Assembly (NCBI GenBank): GCA_016787895.1
Contig: JAEUTN010000020.1
Span: forward strand, 124,001-188,000
Reading direction: 5' to 3'
DNA from: Bacteroidia bacterium
GTDB taxonomy: Bacteria; Bacteroidota; Bacteroidia; B-17B0; Aurantibacillaceae
DNA: 64,000 nt
The position numbers were made by a program, and so were the translations under genes. Shown here piece after piece: positions 42,841 to 50,920 of this stretch. Position 1 is the first letter of the stretch; each line of letters opens with the position of its first letter. A model generated the notes under the pieces. It saw only the letters and a program-made list of their open reading frames with translations, was not told where the DNA came from and searched no databases.

Positions 42841-43584
42841 TTCCGGCTGCAATACACTTTTCGCCTTTGAGTAACCAATCTCAATCAATTGAGGTACCGT
42901 TTTGGTTTCAAACATCGAATGGGTACTGAGTTTTTCAGGTTCAATGTAAACACTACATTCTTTGGAAGCTTCCATGGTTTTTTCAAGCAAAAGCAAATGC
43001 ATGTTGTGATCAATTTTTTGGGTAAGGCTCTTTTTAGTACTTCTGAGCAGGGGGTTTACATGAATGCCCAAAAGCGGGAGATTTTTTTCTTTTAAAGGCG
43101 CTGTGGGCAGATTGCGGCTTACACCCCCATCAACATAAAGTTTGTTCTCAATTTTAACAGGTTTGTACAACAAGGGAATTGCTGAAGAAGCCAGTACGGC
43201 CGGCAGAAGTTTACCACTGCTCAGGTATTCGGGTTGTCCGGTTTGGTAATCGGTAACACACACGTATAAAGGGATTTTTAAATCATCAAAGTTCTTGCTT
43301 CTGAGGTATTTTTTCAGGATGTCCTCTATGCGTTTGGAGCTCAGCAAGGCTTCGGAAAACCGCAGGTAATTAAAATCAAAACCAAATTTGCTTTTTATGA
43401 AAATACTTTGGATTTCATCGGAATTGTAACCATCGGCTATCAAAACGCCGATAATGGCGCCAATGCTGGTGCCTGAAATAAACCGGGCCTGAATAGAGAG
43501 TTCCTCCAGACGCTTGAGCACACCAATGTGGGCACAGCCGCGCATGCCCCCCCCTGATAATACGAGTGAAATGTTGATAGACAT
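42796..43584 (-). CDS. Patatin-like phospholipase
   Basis: The 262-residue protein carries the oxyanion motif GGGMRGCAH (11-19), the nucleophile Ser40 in GTSIG and the catalytic Asp152 in DGGVSRNLP. Bacterial patatins hydrolyse phospholipids or other acyl esters. No signal peptide is seen, so it is probably cytoplasmic or membrane-associated. Its 3' end overlaps the preceding gene on the other strand. Confidence 0.93.
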   Translation of the reverse strand: MSINISLVLSGGGMRGCAHIGVLKRLEELSIQARFISGTSIGAIIGVLIADGYNSDEIQSIFIKSKFGFDFNYLRFSEALLSSKRIEDILKKYLRSKNFDDLKIPLYVCVTDYQTGQPEYLSSGKLLPAVLASSAIPLLYKPVKIENKLYVDGGVSRNLPTAPLKEKNLPLLGIHVNPLLRSTKKSLTQKIDHNMHLLLLEKTMEASKECSVYIEPEKLSTHSMFETKTVPQLIEIGYSKAKSVLQPELVLGLGGDNFMPGL

Positions 43585-43637
43585 GCGTTAAAAATACGAA
43601 AGCAAGTGAGTACTTGACGAAAGTTTGAACCAAAATA

Positions 43638-43680
43638 TGATAAATGTCAAAACAGATGGGTTTTTTGCCCATTAATTTTG
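43638..43680 (+). promoter_or_regulatory. Fnr-like site and promoter of hsp20
   Basis: TGATAAATGTCA (43638-43649) has the shared TGAY-N4-GTCA core and TAATTTTG (43673-43680) is an exact -7 element. The site centre is about 43 bases before the presumed transcription start, a class II activator position. The leader would be about 23 bases. Confidence 0.65.
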
Positions 43681-43709
43681 TACCAGTTAAATCCCTAAAA
43701 CCAAAAGCC

Positions 43710-44156
43710 ATGAGTTCACTAATTAAAAAAACCGAGAACTTCCCTTATTTCGGAAGCTTATTCGATGATTTTTTCTCAAAGGATGTGTTTGACTGGAATG
43801 CCAAAAATTTCTCCCAAATGGGTTCCACGCTGCCTTCGGTTAATGTGAAAGAAACCGAATCTGATTTTCAGGTAGAACTGGCGGCACCCGGAATGAAAAA
43901 GGAGGATTTTAAGATTGAATTAAACAACCACATCCTCAGCATCTCTTCTGAAAAAAAAGACGAAAAGGAAGAAAAGAAGGAAAAGTACACCCGCCGGGAG
44001 TTTAATTATCAGAGTTTTACCCGCTCTTTTACTTTGCCGGATTCAGCCTCAGCCGATGGCATTCAGGCAAGTTATCAGGATGGGGTTTTGAACCTCCGGA
44101 TTCCCAAAAAAGAAGTTGCCAAAACTCCACCCAAACAAACCATACCGGTAAAATAG
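43710..44156 (+). CDS. Hsp20-family small heat-shock protein
   Basis: The ATG at 43710 gives 148 residues (MSSLIKKTENFPYFGSLFDD). The alpha-crystallin domain spans about 45-140 with VNVKETESDFQVELAAPGMKKEDF at its start and the closing GVLNLRIPK before an I-x-V-type tail (TIPVK). It is a holdase chaperone. The upstream Fnr-like site suggests induction under low oxygen. A terminator follows directly. Confidence 0.95.
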   Translation: MSSLIKKTENFPYFGSLFDDFFSKDVFDWNAKNFSQMGSTLPSVNVKETESDFQVELAAPGMKKEDFKIELNNHILSISSEKKDEKEEKKEKYTRREFNYQSFTRSFTLPDSASADGIQASYQDGVLNLRIPKKEVAKTPPKQTIPVK

Positions 44157-44162
44157 TCCAAG

Positions 44163-44184
44163 GCCCCTTTCGAGGGGCTTTTTT
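44163..44184 (+). terminator. Terminator after hsp20
   Basis: GCCCCT and AGGGGC form a perfect 6-pair stem around TTCG, a stable tetraloop, followed by six T residues. Confidence 0.88.
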
Positions 44185-44258
44185 CAGGAATAACCGTCTT
44201 TGGAATTATGTAACATTTGTTTCCGTTTGTTCAGGCTTTCTCTTAGTATCTTTGTCAT

Positions 44259-44486
44259 ATGATAAACAGGTTCATCCAAAAACACCGGAAAGAATGGATA
44301 GGCGCCATAGCAGGTGCTTTAGCCGGTGGTTTATATTATTATTTCGTTGGTTGCAAGAACGGTACCTGCGTCATTGCCTCTAATCCCTTCATAAGCATTC
44401 CTTACGGTGCTGTATTGGGCTATTTATTCGCCGGTATTTTTTCTAAAAAAGAACAAGTAAAGTCAGAAGTTCATGAAAATTCTTAA
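44259..44486 (+). CDS. Small two-helix membrane protein (DUF6132-like)
   Basis: The 75-residue protein has two Gly/Ala-rich membrane segments (about 14-30 and 45-62) flanking CKNGTC (Cys32, Cys37), with a charged C-terminal tail. It resembles DUF6132 proteins of Bacteroidota, of unknown function, and often lies with rhodanese and thioredoxin genes as here. Its end overlaps the next gene by 14 bases. Confidence 0.8.
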   Translation: MINRFIQKHRKEWIGAIAGALAGGLYYYFVGCKNGTCVIASNPFISIPYGAVLGYLFAGIFSKKEQVKSEVHENS

Positions 44487-44868
44487 CATCCTTTATTCAA
44501 CTGTTATGAATAAATGCCCGCGCTGTCATGAAGGCCAGGTGTTCGAATACAATAACCCATACCGTTTAGGCAGTATGTTTAAGATTCATAAAAACTGCAG
44601 CCATTGTGACCTTAAATACGAAAAAGAGCCCAGCTTTTTTTATGGAGCCATGTACGCGTCTTACGCCTTAACCTCAGGATGGTTCATCGTATGGTTTTTT
44701 ATTGATATGTTTTTTCTGCACATGGACACCCTTGGCTTTGCGGTGTTTATCACCCTCAGTATCATTGCGCTGAGCCCGCTTACCATTCGTTTTTCACGCT
44801 TGTTATGGCTTAATTTTTTTAACAAGTTTGATAAACGTTTCCAAAAGAAGGAATTAACCGGCATTTAA
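44473..44868 (+). CDS. DUF983 zinc-ribbon membrane protein
   Basis: The 131-residue protein begins with a CPRC and CSHC pair (about 15-18 and 42-45) that would bind zinc, then has two membrane helices (about 60-82 and 86-106). DUF983 proteins are of unknown function. It overlaps the start of the operon's first gene and is followed after 26 bases by a rhodanese gene. Confidence 0.87.
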   Translation: MKILNILYSTVMNKCPRCHEGQVFEYNNPYRLGSMFKIHKNCSHCDLKYEKEPSFFYGAMYASYALTSGWFIVWFFIDMFFLHMDTLGFAVFITLSIIALSPLTIRFSRLLWLNFFNKFDKRFQKKELTGI

Positions 44869-44894
44869 TCACTAAACTCTAATCACAAATATTT

Positions 44895-45212
44895 ATGATA
44901 AGCACACTCAAAAAACTGATGGGTCTTGGACCAAAGCAGGATTTTAAAGCACTTGTAAAAAGCGGAGCTAAAATTGTGGATGTAAGAACCCGCGGTGAGT
45001 ATGCTTCAGGTCATATCAAAGGCAGTATAAATATCCCCTTAAACGAATTAAATAAAGTACCCAAAAATCTGAAGCCGGAGATGACAGTCATTACCTGTTG
45101 TGCCAGTGGAATGCGCAGCGCCGCGGCAAAATCTCAATTAAAAGCCATGGGGTTTTCAAATGTGTACAATGGCGGAGGATGGTACTCCTTAAACAATAAA
45201 CTTCACCAATGA
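44895..45212 (+). CDS. Single-domain rhodanese
   Basis: The 105-residue protein is one rhodanese domain. The active loop is Cys69 in CASGMR, preceded by VDVRTRGEYASGHIKGSINIP (part of the CH2A motif). It would carry a persulfide sulfur. It overlaps the next gene, a two-helix DUF2892 protein, by 4 bases. Together they correspond to the two halves of E. coli YgaP, a membrane-anchored rhodanese. Confidence 0.93.
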   Translation: MISTLKKLMGLGPKQDFKALVKSGAKIVDVRTRGEYASGHIKGSINIPLNELNKVPKNLKPEMTVITCCASGMRSAAAKSQLKAMGFSNVYNGGGWYSLNNKLHQ

Positions 45213-45391
45213 AAGCACTTTTATTAAAAGGCTGGACCACCTGGAGGCTCCTTAAATTGGTGTTAGGACTGTTTTTTATAGGTTCCGGCATTTACCGCAT
45301 GGATAGCATCCTGATCGTTGGGGGCATTTATTTATCGGCCATCAGTTTGTTCAACCTGGGCTGTTCCGGAGGGTCCTGCTCAATTAATTAA
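45209..45391 (+). CDS. DUF2892 two-helix membrane protein
   Basis: The 60-residue protein has two membrane helices (about 14-28 and 34-50) and the C-terminal GCSGGSCSI with two Cys. DUF2892 is the membrane part of YgaP-type rhodaneses. Its ATG overlaps the stop of the upstream rhodanese, so the two probably act together as a split YgaP. Confidence 0.87.
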   Translation: MKALLLKGWTTWRLLKLVLGLFFIGSGIYRMDSILIVGGIYLSAISLFNLGCSGGSCSIN

Positions 45392-45398
45392 ATTAAGC

Positions 45399-45695
45399 AT
45401 GAAAAGTTTTCAGGATATCATTCAATCCGATGTGCCGGTACTGGTGGATTTTTTTGCCGAATGGTGCGGTCCATGTAAAATGATGGCGCCCATCTTGTCA
45501 GAAGTAAAACAACAAGTTGGCGATAAGGCACTTATCTTAAAAGTGGATGTGGATAAAAACCCGGAAGCAGCCGCGGCCTACCAGGTACGCGGTGTGCCGA
45601 CCCTTATTTTATTTAAAAAGGGTCAGGTGCTCTGGAAACAATCGGGGGTAGTACCCGCAGCTGAACTCAGCCGATTGATTCAATCCAAAGTGTAA
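45399..45695 (+). CDS. Thioredoxin
   Basis: The ATG at 45399 gives 98 residues, the length of thioredoxin. The active site is WCGPCK with Cys23 and Cys26, and the cis-Pro loop is GVPTLILF. It is the last gene of a five-gene unit with rhodanese and DUF2892, so it may reduce persulfides formed there. A bidirectional terminator follows. Confidence 0.95.
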   Translation: MKSFQDIIQSDVPVLVDFFAEWCGPCKMMAPILSEVKQQVGDKALILKVDVDKNPEAAAAYQVRGVPTLILFKKGQVLWKQSGVVPAAELSRLIQSKV

Positions 45696-45701
45696 AAAAC
45701 A

Positions 45702-45732
45702 AAAAACCGGTAAGAACATCTTCCGGTTTTTT
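45702..45732. terminator. Bidirectional terminator
   Basis: AAAAACCGG and CCGGTTTTT pair across a 12-base loop, with T runs on either strand, between two convergent genes. Confidence 0.85.
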
Positions 45733-45753
45733 TTATAAGCTGGTTTGAATTCC

Positions 45754-46137
45754 TTACATCCACTTGGATGCAAAGCGTTTAAATTCGCTCCTGATTTCAT
45801 TCATGTTTTTTTCAAAGCCGGTCACAAGGTCTTTTTCTTTGTTGTGGTAGTCCACTTTGCGATGGTCAACAGCAGTCGGATTGTTTTTTATATCCGCCAT
45901 GAGTTTTTCCTCATTCATTTTTACTTCGTGCGAAATCCTGTCAATGTTGTCTCTCTGAATAATGAATTGATTTTGAAAATGCTCCACTTCCTTCATCACC
46001 TCCTGATTGTTGTTTTTTGAGGCAATTTCTGCAAGCCGCGCCTTAAGCAGATCCAATTCTTCTTTGTAGAATTTTAAAGCGCTGTTCCACTCCATATTCT
46101 CGTTGTGCTGTGTGTAGATTTTTTCTTGTTCTTTCAT
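45754..46137 (-). CDS. Small coiled-coil protein of unknown function
   Basis: The 127-residue protein is highly charged and almost wholly helical, with heptad-like stretches (ALKFYKEELDLLKARLAEIA and EVEHFQNQFIIQRDNIDRIS). It lacks a signal peptide, membrane helix and cysteines. I do not recognise a function. It converges on the thioredoxin gene, and its 249-base upstream region holds an Fnr-like site shared with the divergent DoxX gene. Confidence 0.8.
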   Translation of the reverse strand: MKEQEKIYTQHNENMEWNSALKFYKEELDLLKARLAEIASKNNNQEVMKEVEHFQNQFIIQRDNIDRISHEVKMNEEKLMADIKNNPTAVDHRKVDYHNKEKDLVTGFEKNMNEIRSEFKRFASKWM

Positions 46138-46279
46138 GGGTTATTGGGTTAATTGTGGGATGGTTAAATTTATCGGTTAATTCGTTTTTGGTGCTGTATA
46201 ACGCGGAGGGAGCGCCACCGGTTGACTTGGTGAAAACCTCTCCTGTTGCAAAGATGCACAGCTTTTAAGCGTTCGGGTA

Positions 46280-46291
46280 TGACAAGGGTCA
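46280..46291. promoter_or_regulatory. Fnr-like site ahead of the DoxX-UspA genes
   Basis: TGACAAGGGTCA, flanked by A and T to give perfect ATGAC arms, lies 95 bases before the DoxX start and 143 bases before the coiled-coil gene. A loose -7 element TACCTTTTG lies at 46364-46372. Confidence 0.6.
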
Positions 46292-46386
46292 TGTGGCCGC
46301 ATGATGCTTCTCAGCCCTCTTCAGGAACCGAAAGATGATATTTGTTAAATTGAAATAAATAAGTACCTTTTGGTAAAATTTTAACC

Positions 46387-46803
46387 ATGGATGCCAGCTT
46401 AAAATATCAGTTTCTTGAATTGATCATCCGCCTTTTTTGCGGGATTATTTTTATGTTTCAGGGCTACGATAAACTTTTTGTTGTGAAGATCAAAGGCGTG
46501 GTTGAACTTTTTCAGCGCGATGCCCGGCAAAGGCGTATCCCTGAGTTTTTGCAATACGGCATGTCGTTTTACACTTCGGCCATGGAGTTTTTTGGCGGTA
46601 TCCTCCTGGTGCTTGGTTTGTTTAAAAATATCGTACTGGTACTGCTTGGATTTGATGTTATACTGGTTGCCCTGGCGTTCTCGGTACTTGAACCGGTTTG
46701 GGACATGCGTCATGTTTTCCCCAGATTGCTTATCATTTCTGTTTTATTGGTTATGCCTGAGGAATGGAGCCGCTTTACTCTGGATTTCTATTTAAATAAA
46801 TAA
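46387..46803 (+). CDS. DoxX-like membrane protein
   Basis: The 138-residue protein has four membrane helices and the family's GIIFMFQGYDKLF opening (about 19-31) followed by SFYTSAMEFFGGILLVLGL. DoxX proteins are linked to quinone or thiol-redox functions, with no settled role. It is 8 bases ahead of the first UspA gene and probably co-transcribed with both. Confidence 0.85.
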   Translation: MDASLKYQFLELIIRLFCGIIFMFQGYDKLFVVKIKGVVELFQRDARQRRIPEFLQYGMSFYTSAMEFFGGILLVLGLFKNIVLVLLGFDVILVALAFSVLEPVWDMRHVFPRLLIISVLLVMPEEWSRFTLDFYLNK

Positions 46804-46811
46804 CTCAATTT

Positions 46812-47636
46812 ATGACAACACAACAAAAAAGTAAAAAAATTCTGGTGGGGATTGATTATACCAAATCCTCTCTGAACGCATTGGAATATGCGGTCGGTCT
46901 CGCCAAACAATCCCGCGCCTCCCTCATTTTGTTTCATGTGTATGAATTTCCGGTAGTGCATACAAATGCCGGCTTATACATGGTGGATTACAAAGCCATT
47001 AAACGGGATGATCTGGCGAAACTCGAGCAGCTTAAAGCCAAAACTCTGGCAAAACATAAAGGAATAGAAATAGAGGTCGGTAATTCCAACATGTCATTTA
47101 AGTCTTACGTTGAGGAACTGGCCTCGAAAAAGAAAATCCATGTAGTGGTGCTTGGTTTGGAAACCAAGAGTAAAATTTCCAAGTTCATTTGGGGATCAAC
47201 TGGCGTTGACATTGCCGGAAAAATCGATTGTCCGGTGGTGATTGTTCCTGAATCCTACCATCAGCACCGTTATGCCAGCATTCTTGCCGCGGTGGATTAC
47301 AAACAGGATTTGAAACGCGTGGTAATTCGTAAGGCGGAACAATTTGCCAAAGACCACAAAATGAAAGCCGATTTGGTGCATATTCAAACCGACGATGAAT
47401 TGGATTTTGGACTTGAAGCAGGGCAAAGAAGAAAGGAAGCTGAAAAATGGAATATTAAAATTTTTAAAGCCAAAGGGTTCTCAGAAGGCATCAAAAAATA
47501 CGTGAGTCAGAATAAATCTGACCTTGTGGTGTTATTCAGCAGAAAACACAACCTGGTGTACCGTTTGTTTAATGAAACCAACACCAAAACCATTGCTTTT
47601 AATTCAAATGTTCCGGTAATGTCGGTTCACGCTTAA
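46812..47636 (+). CDS. Tandem universal stress protein
   Basis: The 274-residue protein holds two UspA domains (about 8-150 and 154-274). The first starts KILVGIDYTKSSLNALEYA and has a GSTG segment near residue 135; the second is more divergent (SILAAVDYKQDLKRVVIRKA). UspA proteins aid survival in stress and stasis. It is second in the doxX-usp-usp unit. Confidence 0.92.
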   Translation: MTTQQKSKKILVGIDYTKSSLNALEYAVGLAKQSRASLILFHVYEFPVVHTNAGLYMVDYKAIKRDDLAKLEQLKAKTLAKHKGIEIEVGNSNMSFKSYVEELASKKKIHVVVLGLETKSKISKFIWGSTGVDIAGKIDCPVVIVPESYHQHRYASILAAVDYKQDLKRVVIRKAEQFAKDHKMKADLVHIQTDDELDFGLEAGQRRKEAEKWNIKIFKAKGFSEGIKKYVSQNKSDLVVLFSRKHNLVYRLFNETNTKTIAFNSNVPVMSVHA

Positions 47637-47649
47637 ACCTTTATATCCT

Positions 47650-48540
47650 ATGATCAAATTTAATCCCAAGCGCATTTTAATGCCCTATGATTTTTCGAAA
47701 AATGCTGACAAAGCCTTGAGTCACGCTGCATTTATGTCCTCTCTGCTGAAGTGCGAGCTTTACCTTCTCCATGTCATCAGTAAATCTGAAATGTTAGACA
47801 TTTTATTGCCGGTGTTCAAGATGAAGAACAATCAGGTACTTGTCAATCTGGTAAATGAAAAGCTGGAAACAGTGTGTGTCAAAGTTCGCAAGGAGTATGG
47901 AATTAAAGCAAAATCTCTTGTCTCAACCGGAAGCATTACTTCGGAAATTGTTGAAATGTGTGACGAAAACAAAATTGACCTGGTGGTGATGGGTACTCAA
48001 GGTTCCAACTCCAAGTCGGACTTGTTTTTAGGAAGCAACGCCTACCGCCTGATTACAAAATCTGAAATACCGGTGATGACGGTTAAAGAACCATCGAATA
48101 AAAAGGGGTATTCAAACATTTTATTGCCCATCGACCTTTCTGATCACACCCGTCAAAAGGTGGATTATGCGGTGAGTATGGCAAAGGCTTTCAAAGCTAA
48201 AATTACTGTTCTTGGATTGTATGATGAAAATGAAAAGGAGCACAAATTTAAGTTAGAGACCTTTGCGAAACAGATTGAAAGCCTGTGTAAGGGACAAAAA
48301 GTAAGCGTAGAGACCTTTGTTGACAAAACCAGTCACAGGGTAGGAAAAACCAATACTTTTGCCAAAAAACACAAGGTAGATCTGATTATTACCATGACCG
48401 ATCAAAAAAGGGGTGGTAAATTACTGGAGTTGAATTCTTACGATCACGAGTTGGTACACAGTTCAAAAATCCCAGTCATTTCAATTCATCCCCAGCTGAG
48501 CGGAATACTATCAGACACTTCAGTAGGATTACCTTTTTAA
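47650..48540 (+). CDS. Tandem universal stress protein, ATP-binding type
   Basis: The 296-residue protein has two UspA domains (about 6-145 and 155-290). The first carries the ATP-binding pattern G-x2-G-x9-GS at 115-129 (GTQG...GS). It follows the previous usp after 13 bases. It converges on the receiver-Crp/Fnr regulator gene, 8 bases away. Confidence 0.93.
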   Translation: MIKFNPKRILMPYDFSKNADKALSHAAFMSSLLKCELYLLHVISKSEMLDILLPVFKMKNNQVLVNLVNEKLETVCVKVRKEYGIKAKSLVSTGSITSEIVEMCDENKIDLVVMGTQGSNSKSDLFLGSNAYRLITKSEIPVMTVKEPSNKKGYSNILLPIDLSDHTRQKVDYAVSMAKAFKAKITVLGLYDENEKEHKFKLETFAKQIESLCKGQKVSVETFVDKTSHRVGKTNTFAKKHKVDLIITMTDQKRGGKLLELNSYDHELVHSSKIPVISIHPQLSGILSDTSVGLPF

Positions 48541-48548
48541 AGGAAAGC

Positions 48549-49607
48549 TCAGGCCTTTAATGACCTGATTTTTTCGATGTTGAGTATCGTGATGTTGCTT
48601 CCGCGAATTTCAACCAGTTTTTCCTCCTTAAAATCACTTAAGGTACGGATGAGGGATTCGGTTGCAGTGCCCACAATGTTGGCAAGGTCTTCCCTTGAGA
48701 GGGATATGCTGAAGTTCTGATCGCTTTCGCGGCTGTATCTTTCGTACAACAATACCAGGGCTTCCGCAACACGTTTTCTTACCGTACTGTAAGCCAGGTT
48801 CACCAGTTGTTTTTCCTTTTCTAGAATGTTGTCGGAAAGCAGCTTCACGAATGCCTTCATCACTTCCATGTTGTTATAAATGAGAGCGAAAAAATCCTCT
48901 TTGGGTATCAATACCACTTCGCAATCCTCAAGGGCCTCTGCAGAATCAGTATACGCCTGGTTTTCCAGCAACGCGGTGTAACCTAAAAAGTCTCCATCTT
49001 TATACAGTGTTGTAATAAATTCTTTGCCGTACTCGTGGGCCTTAAAGGTTTTGATTTTGCCTTTGGATAAAAAATAAAGGTAGTTGGGCTGGTTGCCTTC
49101 GCTGAAAACCAATTCTTTCTTTTTGAAATGTTTCACGCGCCTTTGCGAGGACAGGTTTTTGAGTTCTTCCAGTTTTTTAACGTCGTCGAAAAACTTGTTC
49201 AGGCCTTCAACACTTTTAGAGAATTCAGCGCGCAGCATCTCATTTTTTTTGAGTCTGCTTTCTACGGCATTCAGCAATTCGATATCACTGAAAGGTTTGG
49301 TAATGTAATCGTCGGCCCCCATTTCCATGCCTTTTCTGAGGTCGGTTCTTTCACTTTTTGCAGTGAGAAAAATGAACGGAATACCGGCTGTAACAGGCGA
49401 TTTGTTCAGAAGGTGAATAACCCCGTAACCATCCAACACCGGCATCATGATGTCGCAGATGATGAGGTCGGGCTTTTTCTGTTGTGCCAGTTCTACGCCA
49501 ATTTTTCCATTCTCCGCCTGCAGAATCTTGTAGTTGGCCAATTCAAGAATTTCTGCTGTATTTTCTCTTACGTCGCGGTTGTCTTCTATGATTAATATTG
49601 TTTTCAT
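48549..49607 (-). CDS. Response regulator with receiver and Crp/Fnr domains
   Basis: The 352-residue protein has a receiver domain (1-120; Asp52 in CDIMMPVLDG is the phosphorylation site, Lys in TKPFSD near 104), a short coiled linker, a cyclic-nucleotide-binding fold (about 160-270) and a Crp-type HTH (about 300-345, LSREDLANIVGTATESLIRTL). The recognition helix has the Glu-x3-Arg pattern of Fnr (E-S-L-I-R), which in Fnr reads TGA-type half sites. This makes it the best local candidate for the TGAY-N4-GTCA sites. There is no Cys cluster for oxygen sensing; input would come from the overlapping histidine kinase gene. Confidence 0.93.
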   Translation of the reverse strand: MKTILIIEDNRDVRENTAEILELANYKILQAENGKIGVELAQQKKPDLIICDIMMPVLDGYGVIHLLNKSPVTAGIPFIFLTAKSERTDLRKGMEMGADDYITKPFSDIELLNAVESRLKKNEMLRAEFSKSVEGLNKFFDDVKKLEELKNLSSQRRVKHFKKKELVFSEGNQPNYLYFLSKGKIKTFKAHEYGKEFITTLYKDGDFLGYTALLENQAYTDSAEALEDCEVVLIPKEDFFALIYNNMEVMKAFVKLLSDNILEKEKQLVNLAYSTVRKRVAEALVLLYERYSRESDQNFSISLSREDLANIVGTATESLIRTLSDFKEEKLVEIRGSNITILNIEKIRSLKA

Positions 49608-50824
49608 GTTTGGTGTTGCAAAGGAATGGAAATTCTAAAAGTAGTGCCTTTGTTCAATTCACTTTCAAATTCAATGGTGCCGTTCATGGCTTCAAGGTAT
49701 TTGCTCACGATATTCAGACCAAGGCCTGTTCCCTGAATATTGGTGACATTTTTTGCCCTGTAAAACCGTTCAAACATGTGTTCCTGTTCCTCTCTGGGAA
49801 TCCCCATGCCCTCATCAGCAATGGTTATCAGAGCCTGGTTTCTCTGAATACCGGTTCGGATAGTAATGGTTTTGTTTTCCTCTGAAAATTTTATGGCATT
49901 TGAAATCAGATTAATAAAAATGTTTTTCATCATCTGAGGGTCAAGTTCAAGTTCCTGTTCACCTTCGTGTTTGTAGTCAAGGCGCTGCCCCTGTTTCAGA
50001 ATGCCGTGCATTTCGATGAGTGTTTCGTTCATGAGGTCCTTGATCGAAAATACACTGTATTTGGCTGAAATGCGTCCATCCTCCAAACGTTCGGCCGAAA
50101 GAAAATCGTTGAGGATGAGGGTCATATTAGTAACCGCTGACTTAATACGCTGAACGTGTTTTTGCCGTTTATCATCGTCTTCCGTTTGGGTGTATTTGGC
50201 AATCAGTGAAATCGATGAAAGAATAGTGCTGAGCGGGGTTCTGAATTCGTGTGAAGCCATGGTAACAAAACGCGATTTCAGATCGTGTAATTCCTTTTCA
50301 TGCTTCAAAGCATGTTTCAAATCCTCCTTTGAACTTTCCAATTGAATGAGGGCTTCCTGCAATACACTGGTCCTTTCCTTTACCTTCAGCTCCAGGTCGA
50401 AGTTCATTTTTTTAATTCTCTCTTCATTCTGGGCTCTTTCAGTGATATCAATGATAAACGCGATAACATAGGTTTTGTCTTCCTTTTTGTAATAACTTAA
50501 GCTGATTTCTACCGGAAATTCCTTATTGTCTTTTCGTTTAGCACTCAGTTGAAAATCCTTGCCCATTGCCCTCGAGTGGGGCGATTTTACATAATGGCTG
50601 CGGTGCGATTCGTGTTTGTTAGCGTAACGCAATGGCACCAGGGTTTCTACTGGCAAACCTTCCAGCTCTCCTGGTGAATAGGCAAACATTTTGCAAGCAC
50701 TGGGATTTACTCTAATCATGAGGCCTTCGTGGTTCACAATAATAATCCCTTCTGTGGCATGCTCAAACAAGGCATTAATGCTTTCCATTTGGATGGTAGA
50801 GTATGAAGAACCTAATGTAGGCAT
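49604..50824 (-). CDS. PAS-domain sensor histidine kinase
   Basis: The 406-residue cytoplasmic kinase has a PAS domain (about 13-130; EHATEGIIIVNHEGLMIRVN), a coiled-coil linker, the phosphoacceptor His192 in ASHEFRTPLSTI and the ATPase boxes NLISNAIKF, DEGMGI and GTGLGL. There is no membrane helix, so the signal is internal; the PAS ligand is unknown. Its stop overlaps the ATG of the receiver-Crp/Fnr gene by 4 bases, which pairs the two. A one-mismatch Fnr-like sequence lies 53 bases upstream. Confidence 0.94.
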   Translation of the reverse strand: MPTLGSSYSTIQMESINALFEHATEGIIIVNHEGLMIRVNPSACKMFAYSPGELEGLPVETLVPLRYANKHESHRSHYVKSPHSRAMGKDFQLSAKRKDNKEFPVEISLSYYKKEDKTYVIAFIIDITERAQNEERIKKMNFDLELKVKERTSVLQEALIQLESSKEDLKHALKHEKELHDLKSRFVTMASHEFRTPLSTILSSISLIAKYTQTEDDDKRQKHVQRIKSAVTNMTLILNDFLSAERLEDGRISAKYSVFSIKDLMNETLIEMHGILKQGQRLDYKHEGEQELELDPQMMKNIFINLISNAIKFSEENKTITIRTGIQRNQALITIADEGMGIPREEQEHMFERFYRAKNVTNIQGTGLGLNIVSKYLEAMNGTIEFESELNKGTTFRISIPLQHQT

Positions 50825-50920
50825 TAATTTTCCGACCTCAAAAACCGAAAATAAGTGTTGTGCTCAAATCAAAACATGAGGAAGGTCAGTTTTTTGCGAA
50901 TTTTTAAAACAAAAGGAGGC

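Noticed and set aside
50877-50888. TGAGGAAGGTCA, a near match to the Fnr-like palindrome upstream of the sensor kinase gene
   Set aside because: One arm base is wrong (TGAG for TGAY) and the arms are not symmetric; kept out of the site list although weak autoregulation is possible.
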